From Bacteroides oleiciplenus YIT 12058 (lineage in GTDB: Bacteria; Bacteroidota; Bacteroidia; Bacteroidales; Bacteroidaceae): 64,000 bases of DNA. The notes beneath the pieces are model-generated. The model did no database searches, was not told where the DNA came from, and saw only the letters and a list, made by a program, of their open reading frames with translations. Within the stretch, counting starts at the first letter, position 1. Every line of letters begins with the position of its first letter. Location: positions 758,402-822,401 of the forward strand of contig NZ_JH992942.1 of NCBI RefSeq assembly GCF_000315485.1. The letters are read 5' to 3'. This document shows positions 17,506-26,087 of this stretch, in pieces. The translations under genes and the position numbers were made by a program.

Positions 17506-18282
17506 ATGATTGAATTTAAAAATGTACCGTTGGCATCACTTCGTGATTTGCGGGAGCAATATTTAGCTTCTTTGTGTTATCCGCAAGAGTTACATTGCGA
17601 GTGGCTTGTTGCGAAAGGGACTTGTGTCAGTATTGAAACGGATGGAGAAAGGGTGGGATATTTTGTCTGTTCGGAAGAAGGACAATTGGTTGAATTCTAT
17701 CTACTCGACAAGATGTTTGCCCGAAAAGAAGAAATCTTCGGACGAATGTTGGGAGAGTTTCAGATTAAAAATGCTTTCTGTAAGTCCTTCGATGATTTGT
17801 TTATGACTTGTTGCCATACATTCTGCCGGTCCTGTAAAATAGGCGGTATTTTGTTCCGCTTCTTCACTGACGAAATTGTGATGCCTTTGCCGGCTGGCGT
17901 AACCGTTCGTAAAGCAAAAGAAATTGATATTCCGTTGCTGCTGACTCATGACAGTGATTTGTACGAATCTCCCGAAGAGTTGAATTATACCGTTTCAAAC
18001 CGTATGATACTGATGTATGAGAAGGATGGAGCACTCATAGGCTGTGGTTATCTTATCCGGATACTTTCTGATAAGAACATTTTTGATGTAGGTATGTGGG
18101 TGAATCCGGCATTTCGTAGGCAAGGGTATGCCGTGATGATTATTTCTCATTTGAAAGAGATGTGCTTGAAGGCTGGATATGTGCCTGTTGCCGGTTGTGC
18201 TGCCGATAATGTGGCTTCACGCAGAACTTTGGAGCAGTGTGGATTTATGACGAAACATTGTGCTGTTGTATTTGAGTTTTGA
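17506..18282 (+). CDS. GNAT-family N-acetyltransferase
   Basis: A 258-residue acetyltransferase. The GNAT core is in the C-terminal half: VGMWVNPAFRRQGYAVMII (about residues 192-210) provides the R-R-Q-G-Y acetyl-CoA loop, and CAADNVASRRTLEQCGF is the typical motif B. The N-terminal half is divergent and may be a second, degenerate GNAT fold. I choose ATG 17506: the GTG at 17455 overlaps the msrAB stop, and a -7-like TATCTTTA lies between the two. Substrate unknown. Confidence 0.87.
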   Translation: MIEFKNVPLASLRDLREQYLASLCYPQELHCEWLVAKGTCVSIETDGERVGYFVCSEEGQLVEFYLLDKMFARKEEIFGRMLGEFQIKNAFCKSFDDLFMTCCHTFCRSCKIGGILFRFFTDEIVMPLPAGVTVRKAKEIDIPLLLTHDSDLYESPEELNYTVSNRMILMYEKDGALIGCGYLIRILSDKNIFDVGMWVNPAFRRQGYAVMIISHLKEMCLKAGYVPVAGCAADNVASRRTLEQCGFMTKHCAVVFEF

Positions 18283-18318
18283 AACAGCTTTGACACTTAA
18301 TACAAACTGTTGCTATTT

Positions 18319-18359
18319 CGTTTCGATACCGCTGTAACTGTTACAGCAGTAACGAAACG
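18319..18359. terminator. Two-part stem-loop between convergent genes
   Basis: Inner arms GCTGTAAC (18331-18338) and GTTACAGC (18340-18347) sit inside outer arms CGTTTCG (18319-18325) and CGAAACG (18353-18359). Located between the ends of a forward and a reverse gene, it is a likely bidirectional terminator. Confidence 0.6.
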
Positions 18360-18375
18360 GGAGTATATCTTTGAT

Positions 18376-18813
18376 TTAGTCATCAATATCAATCACCCTC
18401 ATCTTTGAATCGAACGTGATTTCCAAACGATTAGATAGTCTGATTTCATACTCTTTCTTGTCAAGCTCAATCTGTAGGATTCTTGCATCCGGATAGTTTG
18501 CCTTTACATAATTACGGATAGCTTCCGGGATGATTTCGGCAGGAACTTCACTTTGGCGGCATTTCACTTCTTTCCATTCTCCTGTTTTATCAAACTCTAT
18601 TTCTTCACCGTTGGTAAAGACTACATCGTAGCTCTTATAGAACACTCCGCTTTCTTCTTTTGCCAATGCCACCTTATGATCTTTAAAATAAGTGTTGATA
18701 AACGTCTGTGCCTTTGCAGGGAGTTGGTTTATCTGGATGGGTTTATCATTATCCGCCATAACCATTGTGTGCATTGTGAACATACATACTAATAACAAAA
18801 TTAATTTTTTCAT
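18376..18813 (-). CDS. PepSY-like (DUF2874) periplasmic protein
   Basis: A 145-residue exported protein. The signal peptide MKKLILLLVCMFTMHTMVMA ends near residue 20. The mature part holds two PepSY-like repeats: INQLPAKAQTFINTYFKDHK with VVFTNGEEIEFDKTGEWKEV, then IPEAIRNYVKANYPDARILQ with EIRLSNRLEITFDSKMRVID. Such Bacteroides proteins are small periplasmic proteins of uncertain role, perhaps protease inhibitors or stress proteins. No operon partner. Confidence 0.88.
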   Translation of the reverse strand: MKKLILLLVCMFTMHTMVMADNDKPIQINQLPAKAQTFINTYFKDHKVALAKEESGVFYKSYDVVFTNGEEIEFDKTGEWKEVKCRQSEVPAEIIPEAIRNYVKANYPDARILQIELDKKEYEIRLSNRLEITFDSKMRVIDIDD

Positions 18814-18931
18814 ATTCTTCTATCTTTAATAATTAATACTTTGGTTTATTATGATGTTGCAAATGTAGAGGGAGAATCTGGAAAGAAACTGGAAAAAACT
18901 TCAATTTTTACTTTTAATCGTCATTTATTGA

Positions 18932-20998
18932 TTATGATTCTATGATAAACTCACTTTCTTTTCCGTTATAAGTCAGCGTCAACCTATGCATCGCCCTTGT
19001 CACAGCCACATAAAGCATACTTTTATCAATCGTTGAATTATAATTCCCAGCATCAACCTGAGGAACAATTACCTCATCAAATTCCAATCCCTTTGCCATG
19101 TGGGATGAAGTGACAATGATACCCTTCACAAAAGCGGAACTTTGGCTGGATAGAAAATAGACCTCCTGGGCATGCACTTGAAGTTTTGCAGCAAGTTCTT
19201 GTGCTTGCGCTTCTGTTTTGCATACTATTCCAAGTGATTTATGGTTTGATGTTCTGAAGATAGATATTAAATTGACAATACCGGAAAGTTCGTCTTCCCT
19301 ATTTCCGAATGACAGAATCTGAGGCTGTTCCCCATGGCGCACAACGGGTTCAAGTTCATTATTGGCTTGAATCTTCTGTGCAAAGCCTGTAATCTCGATA
19401 GTAGAGCGATAGCTTTTGCAAAGTTTCATAATCTCTCCTGTGCCAAATACTTTCCGAATCATATCCGCCGTTGACGAACCATAGGGATTGACTGACTGGG
19501 AGGCGTCTCCGAGAACTGTTTTTCGACAAGGATAAAGTTTCTGAATGACTTTGTACTGGATAGGAGAGTAATCCTGCATTTCGTCTATCAAAAGATGTTT
19601 GACACCCGACTGCACGATATTTCCATCCAATGCCATACGTAAATATGCCAGTGGAGCTAAGTCAGCATACTCCAATGTCCGTTTTTTGCGTAATTTGAAT
19701 AGTTGAGGCTTACCTATCCATTCAAAGAAGTCTTTATAGATTTGAATATCATTATTGCCTGCAAACATATTCTTTATTTCCTTCTTCAACAAGTTTCTCA
19801 CCGCAGTGGTAACCGTGAAGTAATATTTCACTGTCAGCATATCCAGTATATAATCTGTCATCGTTTCAAACCGTTGCCGCATCGGATAGCGATTGAACCG
19901 CCTGAACTGTTCGTCAATGAATTCGGATGGAATCGTGATATGTTTGGTGAGTTTTACATCTACCGCTTTAAAGTAATTATTTTCCATATAAAGAATAAAC
20001 TTGTCGAGCTGTGAAATGAACTCAAATGAAGATTTATATCTGATCCGTTCGATAAAATCATGATTAGGTTTCTCAAGCAATTCTGTCATCTGTCCGAAGA
20101 AATTCTGGTATTTGTATTTATCGTCGAGTACTTTCGAAAGAATCTGTTCCATGCTGACTTCGGGTACGCTTTCCTCGCCAAGTTCGGGAAGTACATTCGA
20201 TATGTAATCAGCAAAAACTTTATTGGGAGAAATAATCAGTATATCTTTTGAAGAAATCTTTCCCTTCAGTGTATAGAGCAGGTAAGCGATGCGGTGCAGG
20301 GCTATAGATGTCTTTCCGGAACCTGCAACTCCCTGTATGATAAGCACGTGTGCATCTTCGTTACGAATAATCCGGTTCTGCTCCCGCTGAATGGTGGTGA
20401 CGATGTTCTTCATCTTATCGTCGGAATTACTGCTAAGTTCCTTTTGCAGAATATCATCATGGACGGTCAGGGAACTCTCAATCATATACTCCATCTTACC
20501 ACTGCGAATGCGGTATTGACGTTTAAGCGAAATATCTCCGTTCACCTCGCCCGACGGAGACGAATAATTCGCTTTTCCCAATTCATAATCGTAGAACATT
20601 CCCGATATGGGAGCCCTCCAGTCATAAATCAGGTTCATCTTGTTTTTGGCATCATAGAAGGTATGTATTCCTATATAAACAGGCATTGGGCCGCTTCCAT
20701 CCTTCTGTTCCCTGAAATCGATTCTTCCGAAATAGGGGATATCCAATATCCTGCCCAACCGGTTGCGTTTATGGATGACACTCTCGCCCAGTGCATAGTG
20801 GTTCAGGATACTTTCGCGCATGGACCGTATTTCATGCGGATCAATATCCTTATTGGACCAGATATAGTCTTTGTACTCCTGCAAGGTTTCTACATGTTCT
20901 TTTACCGAGCTGTCGGTATGGTTGATTGTATCATGAATGATACCAATAACTCGCTGTAAATACTCTTTCTCTTGTTTTTCTGTTTGATTGAATGTCAT
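18932..20998 (-). CDS. UvrD/Rep-type helicase, HelD-like
   Basis: A 688-residue superfamily 1 motor protein. The first 200 residues form a coiled-coil arm followed by the HelD-type region (YIGIHTFYDAKNKMNLIYDWRAPISGMFYDY). Walker A is GVAGSGKTSIALHRIAYLLY near residue 222, Walker B is HLLIDEMQDYSPIQY near residue 470. Late helicase motifs are VTSSHMAKGLEFDEVIVPQV and YVAVTRAMHRLTLTY. HelD proteins bind RNA polymerase and release it from stalled complexes; the match in layout supports that role, but not proof. Monocistronic; divergent from the next gene. Confidence 0.88.
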   Translation of the reverse strand: MTFNQTEKQEKEYLQRVIGIIHDTINHTDSSVKEHVETLQEYKDYIWSNKDIDPHEIRSMRESILNHYALGESVIHKRNRLGRILDIPYFGRIDFREQKDGSGPMPVYIGIHTFYDAKNKMNLIYDWRAPISGMFYDYELGKANYSSPSGEVNGDISLKRQYRIRSGKMEYMIESSLTVHDDILQKELSSNSDDKMKNIVTTIQREQNRIIRNEDAHVLIIQGVAGSGKTSIALHRIAYLLYTLKGKISSKDILIISPNKVFADYISNVLPELGEESVPEVSMEQILSKVLDDKYKYQNFFGQMTELLEKPNHDFIERIRYKSSFEFISQLDKFILYMENNYFKAVDVKLTKHITIPSEFIDEQFRRFNRYPMRQRFETMTDYILDMLTVKYYFTVTTAVRNLLKKEIKNMFAGNNDIQIYKDFFEWIGKPQLFKLRKKRTLEYADLAPLAYLRMALDGNIVQSGVKHLLIDEMQDYSPIQYKVIQKLYPCRKTVLGDASQSVNPYGSSTADMIRKVFGTGEIMKLCKSYRSTIEITGFAQKIQANNELEPVVRHGEQPQILSFGNREDELSGIVNLISIFRTSNHKSLGIVCKTEAQAQELAAKLQVHAQEVYFLSSQSSAFVKGIIVTSSHMAKGLEFDEVIVPQVDAGNYNSTIDKSMLYVAVTRAMHRLTLTYNGKESEFIIES

Positions 20999-21101
20999 AA
21001 GTCCCTGTTATTGAATAAGAAGTTCAGAAAGGGTGGCAAAGTTAGTCCGGTTTATTGAAGTATTAAATAGTTATTTATAGCTATATATCCATCCTTTTTT
21101 T

Positions 21102-21109
21102 TACTTTTG
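21102..21109 (+). promoter_or_regulatory. -7 box upstream of the nucleotidyltransferase-like gene
   Basis: TACTTTTG fits TAnnTTTG; it lies 24 nt before ATG 21134 and shows that the in-frame TTG at 21107 is not the start. Confidence 0.5.
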
Positions 21110-21133
21110 CAAACTGACTCGAAAAGAAAGAAA

Positions 21134-21718
21134 ATGGATATCCTTGATATTGCCGAATGGAACCAGCAGAGAGCTTGGGAAGTAATAGAGAATGCCCGTA
21201 TCATCCCGATATGGGAGAGTATTGGTGCGGAAGTTAACCTGGTGGGTTCCTTGAAAACCGGGTTACTGATGAAGCACCTGGACATAGATTTTCATATTTA
21301 TACTCCATCGTTCAGCCTGTCCGACAGTTTCCAGGCGATGATGAAGCTGGGGGAAAATAAGTCTATCAGGAAGATAGAACATGTGAACTTGCTGGATACT
21401 CCCGAAGCATGTCTGGAGTGGCATGCCTGGTATAGGGATGCACGGAATGAACTCTGGCAGATAGATATGATCCATATCCTGAAAGGCTCCCGTTATGATG
21501 GTTTTTTCGAAAAGTTTGCCGAACGCCTTACTGCTGTTCTGACGGATGAGACGCGGAGAGTTATTCTAAGCTTGAAAAACGAGACGCCCGAAACGGAAAA
21601 GATAATGGGAGTGGAGTATTATCAGGCAGTCATCCGCGATGGCGTCCGGAGCTATGATGAATTCATGGAATGGAGAAGCCAGCATCCGGTTGCAGATATT
21701 GTGGAATGGATGCCATAA
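21134..21718 (+). CDS. Nucleotidyltransferase-like protein of unknown function
   Basis: A 194-residue soluble protein. VNLVGSLKTGLLMKHLDIDF near residues 36-55 resembles the nucleotidyltransferase fold signature (G-S followed by D-x-D), and a later WQIDMIHILKG could supply a third acidic residue. Similar Bacteroides proteins carry the label phosphoglycerate mutase family, which I cannot support from these residues. The reaction is unknown. The ATG at 21134 follows the promoter box at 21102. Confidence 0.65.
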   Translation: MDILDIAEWNQQRAWEVIENARIIPIWESIGAEVNLVGSLKTGLLMKHLDIDFHIYTPSFSLSDSFQAMMKLGENKSIRKIEHVNLLDTPEACLEWHAWYRDARNELWQIDMIHILKGSRYDGFFEKFAERLTAVLTDETRRVILSLKNETPETEKIMGVEYYQAVIRDGVRSYDEFMEWRSQHPVADIVEWMP

Positions 21719-21744
21719 CAGACTGTTCAAGCCATCATAGCAGC

Positions 21745-22512
21745 TTAATCCAATAATCCTGATGCTAACCCTGCATTGATGGCTTCGATGGAGTTTTGCA
21801 CTCCCAGTTTGTGCAACAGGTTCTGCCGATGGATGTTGACGGTATGAATGCTGATGCAGAGTTTATGGGCGATTTCCTTACTCAATAATCCTTTCTGGAT
21901 AAGTTGAAGAATCTCCAGTTCGCGTTGGGTCAGACTGATAGGTGCAGGTGATGGCAGCACAGGAGAAAACATTTCCCCGTTTTTAAGATTCAATACGGTG
22001 CATTCCACCTGGTCGGACTCCTTCTGATTGGGGGCAATCTCCATATTACCGAGTATAAGCCAGGCTTTTCCATTGCGGCTTTGCTCCAAAACCTGTTGCC
22101 GGCTGATGACGCGTACGTATTGCTTTCTGGCATTGAGCACCCGGAAGCTATAAATATTGCAATAATCGTTTCTTTCTTCAATGGGCAAACTGTATATAAA
22201 CTTACCCAACTCAACCTGCAACCGTTCCAGTTGGGTGGAGTCGTCCGGATGAAAGCGTGATTCCAGGTAATCCCCCTGCCTTTCCAAAGTCGCTATCTTA
22301 TGGCTGTCGTAGCCCAGCAAATCGACAAAGTTAGTAGAAGCAAACGCATATCTGAGTTTATAGACATCAACCACAAAGGTACAACTTCGGCTGATTGCGG
22401 ACATCCGATGGAGCATCTGCTTGTCACGTTCCCATATGGCATAGTCGATGTGGGTGGCAGACAGGTGCTGCTTGGCCCACATTTCTTCTCTTGTAGTATC
22501 GGTTGATTTCAT
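21745..22512 (-). CDS. LuxR-type regulator with PAS-like N-terminus
   Basis: A 255-residue cytoplasmic regulator. The C-terminal 65 residues are a LuxR/GerE helix-turn-helix (LTQRELEILQLIQKGLLSKE; LCISIHTVNIHRQNLLHKLG). The middle (RYAFASTNFVDLLGYDSHKI to FRVLNARKQYVRVISRQQVL) resembles a PAS sensor. No receiver domain or phospho-acceptor Asp is present, so it is not a standard response regulator. It lies 46 nt from the 3' end of the same-strand GH43 gene, which could be a target or simply a neighbour. Confidence 0.87.
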   Translation of the reverse strand: MKSTDTTREEMWAKQHLSATHIDYAIWERDKQMLHRMSAISRSCTFVVDVYKLRYAFASTNFVDLLGYDSHKIATLERQGDYLESRFHPDDSTQLERLQVELGKFIYSLPIEERNDYCNIYSFRVLNARKQYVRVISRQQVLEQSRNGKAWLILGNMEIAPNQKESDQVECTVLNLKNGEMFSPVLPSPAPISLTQRELEILQLIQKGLLSKEIAHKLCISIHTVNIHRQNLLHKLGVQNSIEAINAGLASGLLD

Positions 22513-22558
22513 CGGATGGAATTATTTCCTGCAAAAATAGGATAAAAAACAATATACC

Positions 22559-24187
22559 CTATTCATTGGCTTGATATTCGAAGAAATCAAAGCTGACTTT
22601 ATTGGATGATTTCTGTCCGTTGCTACTGGTGTACATACCAATGAAAGGCCCGATGAAACCACCTGCTTTGTTGGAACTGTTGATACTTGCATCCTGTGTT
22701 CCGCCCAATGCCTGCATCTTTTCTTCGGAATCACCTGCATAGAAGTGGTAATCCAGTCCTTGGGCCACCAGTTTGATGAAGCACTTTCTCGCTTTCCATG
22801 GAAGGCTGGCAACTGTCGCTTCCTGTCCTCTTTCTCTTTTGATTAGCTTCACTACCTGTCTGTTTGCTTCCCTGCAAAGAACGACTTTGTAATGATGGCT
22901 GCTGTTTTGCAGAACAATCATACCGGCTTCTTCCGATTTGCGGGGATTGAACTCCATGCACAATTGCGCGGTGAAGTTGAAGTGTTCAATGCGGCGTGCT
23001 ATCAGTGAAGGGTTGGTGTCTTCGTGGATGGAGTTGGGGCGTACATTCATGGTTAGCATGCCATTCTCCAAACTATACCATTTCTCGAAAGGCGTCCGCA
23101 GGAAGTTCCAGCATAGGCGCAGTGAATCTTCGTTGAAATCATCTCTTGCCGCCTCTTTCTCAAATAACACGGGAGACAATCCGGTTGCTTTCTCAGTAGC
23201 CAGCACGCGCCCCACTCCCGGATTGAACACAGGCCAACCTTCCTGAAAACTGACCGGAGTGAGGAAAGTCTCGCGTCCCAGCATCGTGTATCCCTTCAGT
23301 GGACGAACACCCAACATCACTGCCCACCAATCTCCTTGGGGAGTCTGTACCAGGTCGGCATGACCGATGGTCGTTATGTCAATGTCTTTTCCCAAATGGC
23401 GGTGTGTCATGACCGGATTTGCATAACCGGGAGTATAAGGTCCGGTCACCTTATCGGCTGTAAAGACGGTAATGGCGTGATTCTCCCAGGTTCCACCTTC
23501 GGCGACTATCAGATAATATTTAGTATTGATTTTATAGAGATGGGGCGCTTCGCAATAAGGAGCATTGATGGCATGGCCGCTTGTCAGGATGTGGCGCTCA
23601 CCGATGAGCTTTCCCTGCGTCAGGTCCAGTTGTTGGAGGTAGATGCGGTCTTCATTCTGGTACTTATCCTGTTCGGGAGTGTCGTTGATGGAGCCTGTAT
23701 ACCAGCACGTTCCGTCCTCATCGAAGAAAAGAGACGGGTCGATGCCCGGAGCGTCAGTCAGAAATATGGGTTCGGAATAGGGACCTTCCGGCCTGTCGGC
23801 AGTGACGTAGAAGTTGCCTCCGGCTTGTTGTGCGGTGCAGATGACGTAGTATTTTCCCTTGTGATGGCGGATGGTGGGAGCCCACAAACCGTTGGAATGT
23901 CTGAGTCCATCCGTCATTTGCAACTGGCTGGGGCGGGTGAGGACATGGCCTATCTGCTGCCAGTGCATCAGGTCTTTGCTGTGGTAGATGGGGATTCCCG
24001 GAAACCACTCGAAGCTGGAGGTCACCAGATAATAATCATTTCCTACCCGGCAAATGCTGGGGTCGGGATGAAATCCGGAGATAATGGGATTTCTGAAAGT
24101 AGCGGTTTCATGGTTTTGGCTTTGAGCCGATGCAGGATAGCTCGTGAACCATCCGATAAATACTAAAAAGAGAAATAGGTTTTTCAT
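22559..24187 (-). CDS. Glycoside hydrolase family 43 (beta-xylosidase/arabinosidase-like), exported
   Basis: A 542-residue secreted enzyme with signal peptide MKNLFLFLVFIGWFTSYPAS. The five-bladed catalytic domain (about 30-330) shows NPIISGFHPDPSICRVGNDY with the catalytic base Asp, DAPGIDPSLFFDEDGTCWY with the pKa-modulating Asp and YCEAPHLYKINTKYYLIVAE with the acid Glu. The C-terminal half (345-540) is the concanavalin-like domain seen in GH43 xylosidases. It probably releases xylose or arabinose from plant hemicellulose. Not inside an SusC/D locus here, so the substrate is uncertain. Confidence 0.93.
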   Translation of the reverse strand: MKNLFLFLVFIGWFTSYPASAQSQNHETATFRNPIISGFHPDPSICRVGNDYYLVTSSFEWFPGIPIYHSKDLMHWQQIGHVLTRPSQLQMTDGLRHSNGLWAPTIRHHKGKYYVICTAQQAGGNFYVTADRPEGPYSEPIFLTDAPGIDPSLFFDEDGTCWYTGSINDTPEQDKYQNEDRIYLQQLDLTQGKLIGERHILTSGHAINAPYCEAPHLYKINTKYYLIVAEGGTWENHAITVFTADKVTGPYTPGYANPVMTHRHLGKDIDITTIGHADLVQTPQGDWWAVMLGVRPLKGYTMLGRETFLTPVSFQEGWPVFNPGVGRVLATEKATGLSPVLFEKEAARDDFNEDSLRLCWNFLRTPFEKWYSLENGMLTMNVRPNSIHEDTNPSLIARRIEHFNFTAQLCMEFNPRKSEEAGMIVLQNSSHHYKVVLCREANRQVVKLIKRERGQEATVASLPWKARKCFIKLVAQGLDYHFYAGDSEEKMQALGGTQDASINSSNKAGGFIGPFIGMYTSSNGQKSSNKVSFDFFEYQANE

Positions 24188-24752
24188 ATGGTCATTTACA
24201 TAATTGGGTCTGAGTGCAAATGTAGGTGTAGATTGGGAAATAAAGTAGCAGTTATTTGTCTAAAAATAGCTCAATTCTATCGGCTTTTAATAAATTTCCC
24301 TATATTTGCTACCCAATCAAGAGATAAAGATCAAATTGTTCAATTCATGAAACATCAACTCTGTATATAGCTACGCTTCACGAATAGCACCTCCTCGTAT
24401 AAAAGCTATTCAGCTATCGGACGGATTCACGCAATTCGTCACAGAGATTTTATACCCCGTTTTATTTATGCTTTTCCCAGGGAGGGAGTAACTGAGTAAT
24501 AGCCAATGTCAGCAACTGACGTGGGATGACTCTGAGACTGAGGATAGAATCAATGCCAATGATTCCTACCATCAATGCCGATGATTCCTACCATCAATGC
24601 CAATGATGCCTATCATCAATGCCGATGATGCCTATCATCAATACGGATGATGATACTCTCAGTCGTAGCAACAGTATAGCTGACATTAACTTGTAGCCCG
24701 GTTCTCTTCATTTCCCGGATAAGCTTTATTCATCACTTATTAAAATTGAACA
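24188..24752. other. 565-nt intergenic region with a minisatellite
   Basis: Between the GH43 start and the MATE start I see no coding frame with family features; the 60-codon forward frame at 24188-24370 lacks an RBS and any known motif. A TATATTTG box near 24301 could be a promoter. The main structure is the 22-bp tandem repeat at 24549-24656. A 9-bp inverted repeat, AATGTCAGC (24505-24513) and GCTGACATT (24679-24687), brackets that repeat. Confidence 0.6.
24549..24656. repeat. Tandem repeat, 22-bp unit, about 4.9 copies
   Basis: Units start at 24549, 24571, 24593, 24615 and 24637 (last one partial). The consensus is ATCAATGCCRATGATKCCTA plus YC. Copies 1-2 and 3-4 differ by alternating changes, which suggests a duplicated dimer. 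It is not coding in any frame I trust and has no CRISPR-like spacers. Confidence 0.85.
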
Positions 24753-26042
24753 ATGAATTATACGTATAAGCAAATCTGGCTCATCAACTTTCCCGTGATG
24801 ATGAGCATCCTGATGGAACAATTAATCAATATCACCGATGCAGTTTTTCTTGGGCATGTGGGCGAGGTGGAATTAGGCGCCTCCGCCCTTGCAAGTGTCT
24901 ATTATCTGGCTATCTATATGCTTGGATTTGGTTTCAGCCTGGGCTTGCAGGTGATGATTGCCCGTAGAAACGGGGAACAACGGTACAAGGAAACTGGCCG
25001 GACGTTCTATCAAGGATTACTATTTCTGAGCGGCTTGGCTATTGTTTTAAGTCTGGCATCCTATGCGCTATCCCCCGTTATTCTGAAATATTTCATTCAT
25101 TCGCCCGAAATTTATCAGGCTGCGGTCGATTATTTGAAATGGAGATGTTTCGGGCTGATATTCTCTTTCCCGTTTCTGGCATTCCGTTCGTTCTTTGTCG
25201 GAATCACAAAAACGAGAGTGTTGTCGTGGGCTGCAATGATGGCGGTTCTCATTAATATACCTTGTAATTATTTGTTTATCTTCTGTTTTAATCTGGGTAT
25301 ATCGGGTGCGGCAATGGCTTCATCATTGGCTGAGGCGGGTTCTTTGCTTATATTGGTGTGTTATACTTTTCAGAAGAAAGTGGATAAAAATCACTTTGGA
25401 TTGAAAGCTGTCTATGATGGAAAACTATTGGCGGCACTCCTGCGTCTATCCGTATGGAGCATGATGCACGCTTTTATCAGTGTTGCCCCATGGTTCCTTT
25501 TCTTTGTGGCGATAGAGCGTTTGGGAGAGGTGCAGTTGGCAGCGTCCAATATCACCAGAAGCGTATCGACGGTTTTCTTTGTGATAGTCAATTCCTTTGC
25601 GGCAACAAGCGGCTCTTTGGTGAGTAACCTGATTGGTGCGGGAGAAGGACAAAATCTGTTTCGGCTTTGTAGTAAAGTACTCAGATTGGGGTATGCAGTA
25701 GGGGGACCTTTGATTGTTATCGCCTTATTATTCAACCGCCAGATTGTTGGATTTTACACGGATAATGCCCAATTAATTGAGTTTGCCCATTATCCTTTTA
25801 TCGTTATGTTGCTGAATTACGGATTTGCCTTGCCCGGATACGTGTATGTCAATGCGGTGACCGGAACAGGGAATACCCGGATGGCATTTATATTCCAAGT
25901 CTCCACAATTATCATTTACCTGGGCTATCTCTATCTGTTGAGCTACTGCCTCACCGTTTCCCTGTCGGTTTATTTAACGGCCGAATACCTTTTTGTGATA
26001 TTATTGGGTGTACAGTCTTATATCTACTTGAAACGGAGGTAA
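24753..26042 (+). CDS. MATE-family efflux transporter (second copy)
   Basis: A 429-residue inner-membrane exporter with about twelve transmembrane helices and two MatE halves. It is clearly paralogous to the protein at 10402: YKQIWLI, LGHVGEVELGASALA, YMLGFGFS and IARRNGEQ occur in both at the same positions. It should exchange Na+ or H+ for a drug or metabolite. An AT-rich leader with the minisatellite lies upstream. The sequences have diverged enough that this is not a recent duplication. Confidence 0.92.
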   Translation: MNYTYKQIWLINFPVMMSILMEQLINITDAVFLGHVGEVELGASALASVYYLAIYMLGFGFSLGLQVMIARRNGEQRYKETGRTFYQGLLFLSGLAIVLSLASYALSPVILKYFIHSPEIYQAAVDYLKWRCFGLIFSFPFLAFRSFFVGITKTRVLSWAAMMAVLINIPCNYLFIFCFNLGISGAAMASSLAEAGSLLILVCYTFQKKVDKNHFGLKAVYDGKLLAALLRLSVWSMMHAFISVAPWFLFFVAIERLGEVQLAASNITRSVSTVFFVIVNSFAATSGSLVSNLIGAGEGQNLFRLCSKVLRLGYAVGGPLIVIALLFNRQIVGFYTDNAQLIEFAHYPFIVMLLNYGFALPGYVYVNAVTGTGNTRMAFIFQVSTIIIYLGYLYLLSYCLTVSLSVYLTAEYLFVILLGVQSYIYLKRR

Positions 26043-26087
26043 GATATTTCGAGCAGATTTCAAAAGTCATAATCAGCGAAAGGGTGG

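Noticed and set aside
24188..24370. 60-codon forward frame upstream of the MATE gene
   Set aside because: No RBS or family match; the region is better explained as non-coding.
24549..24656. CRISPR array
   Set aside because: Units are contiguous 22-bp tandem copies without unique spacers and no cas genes are nearby.
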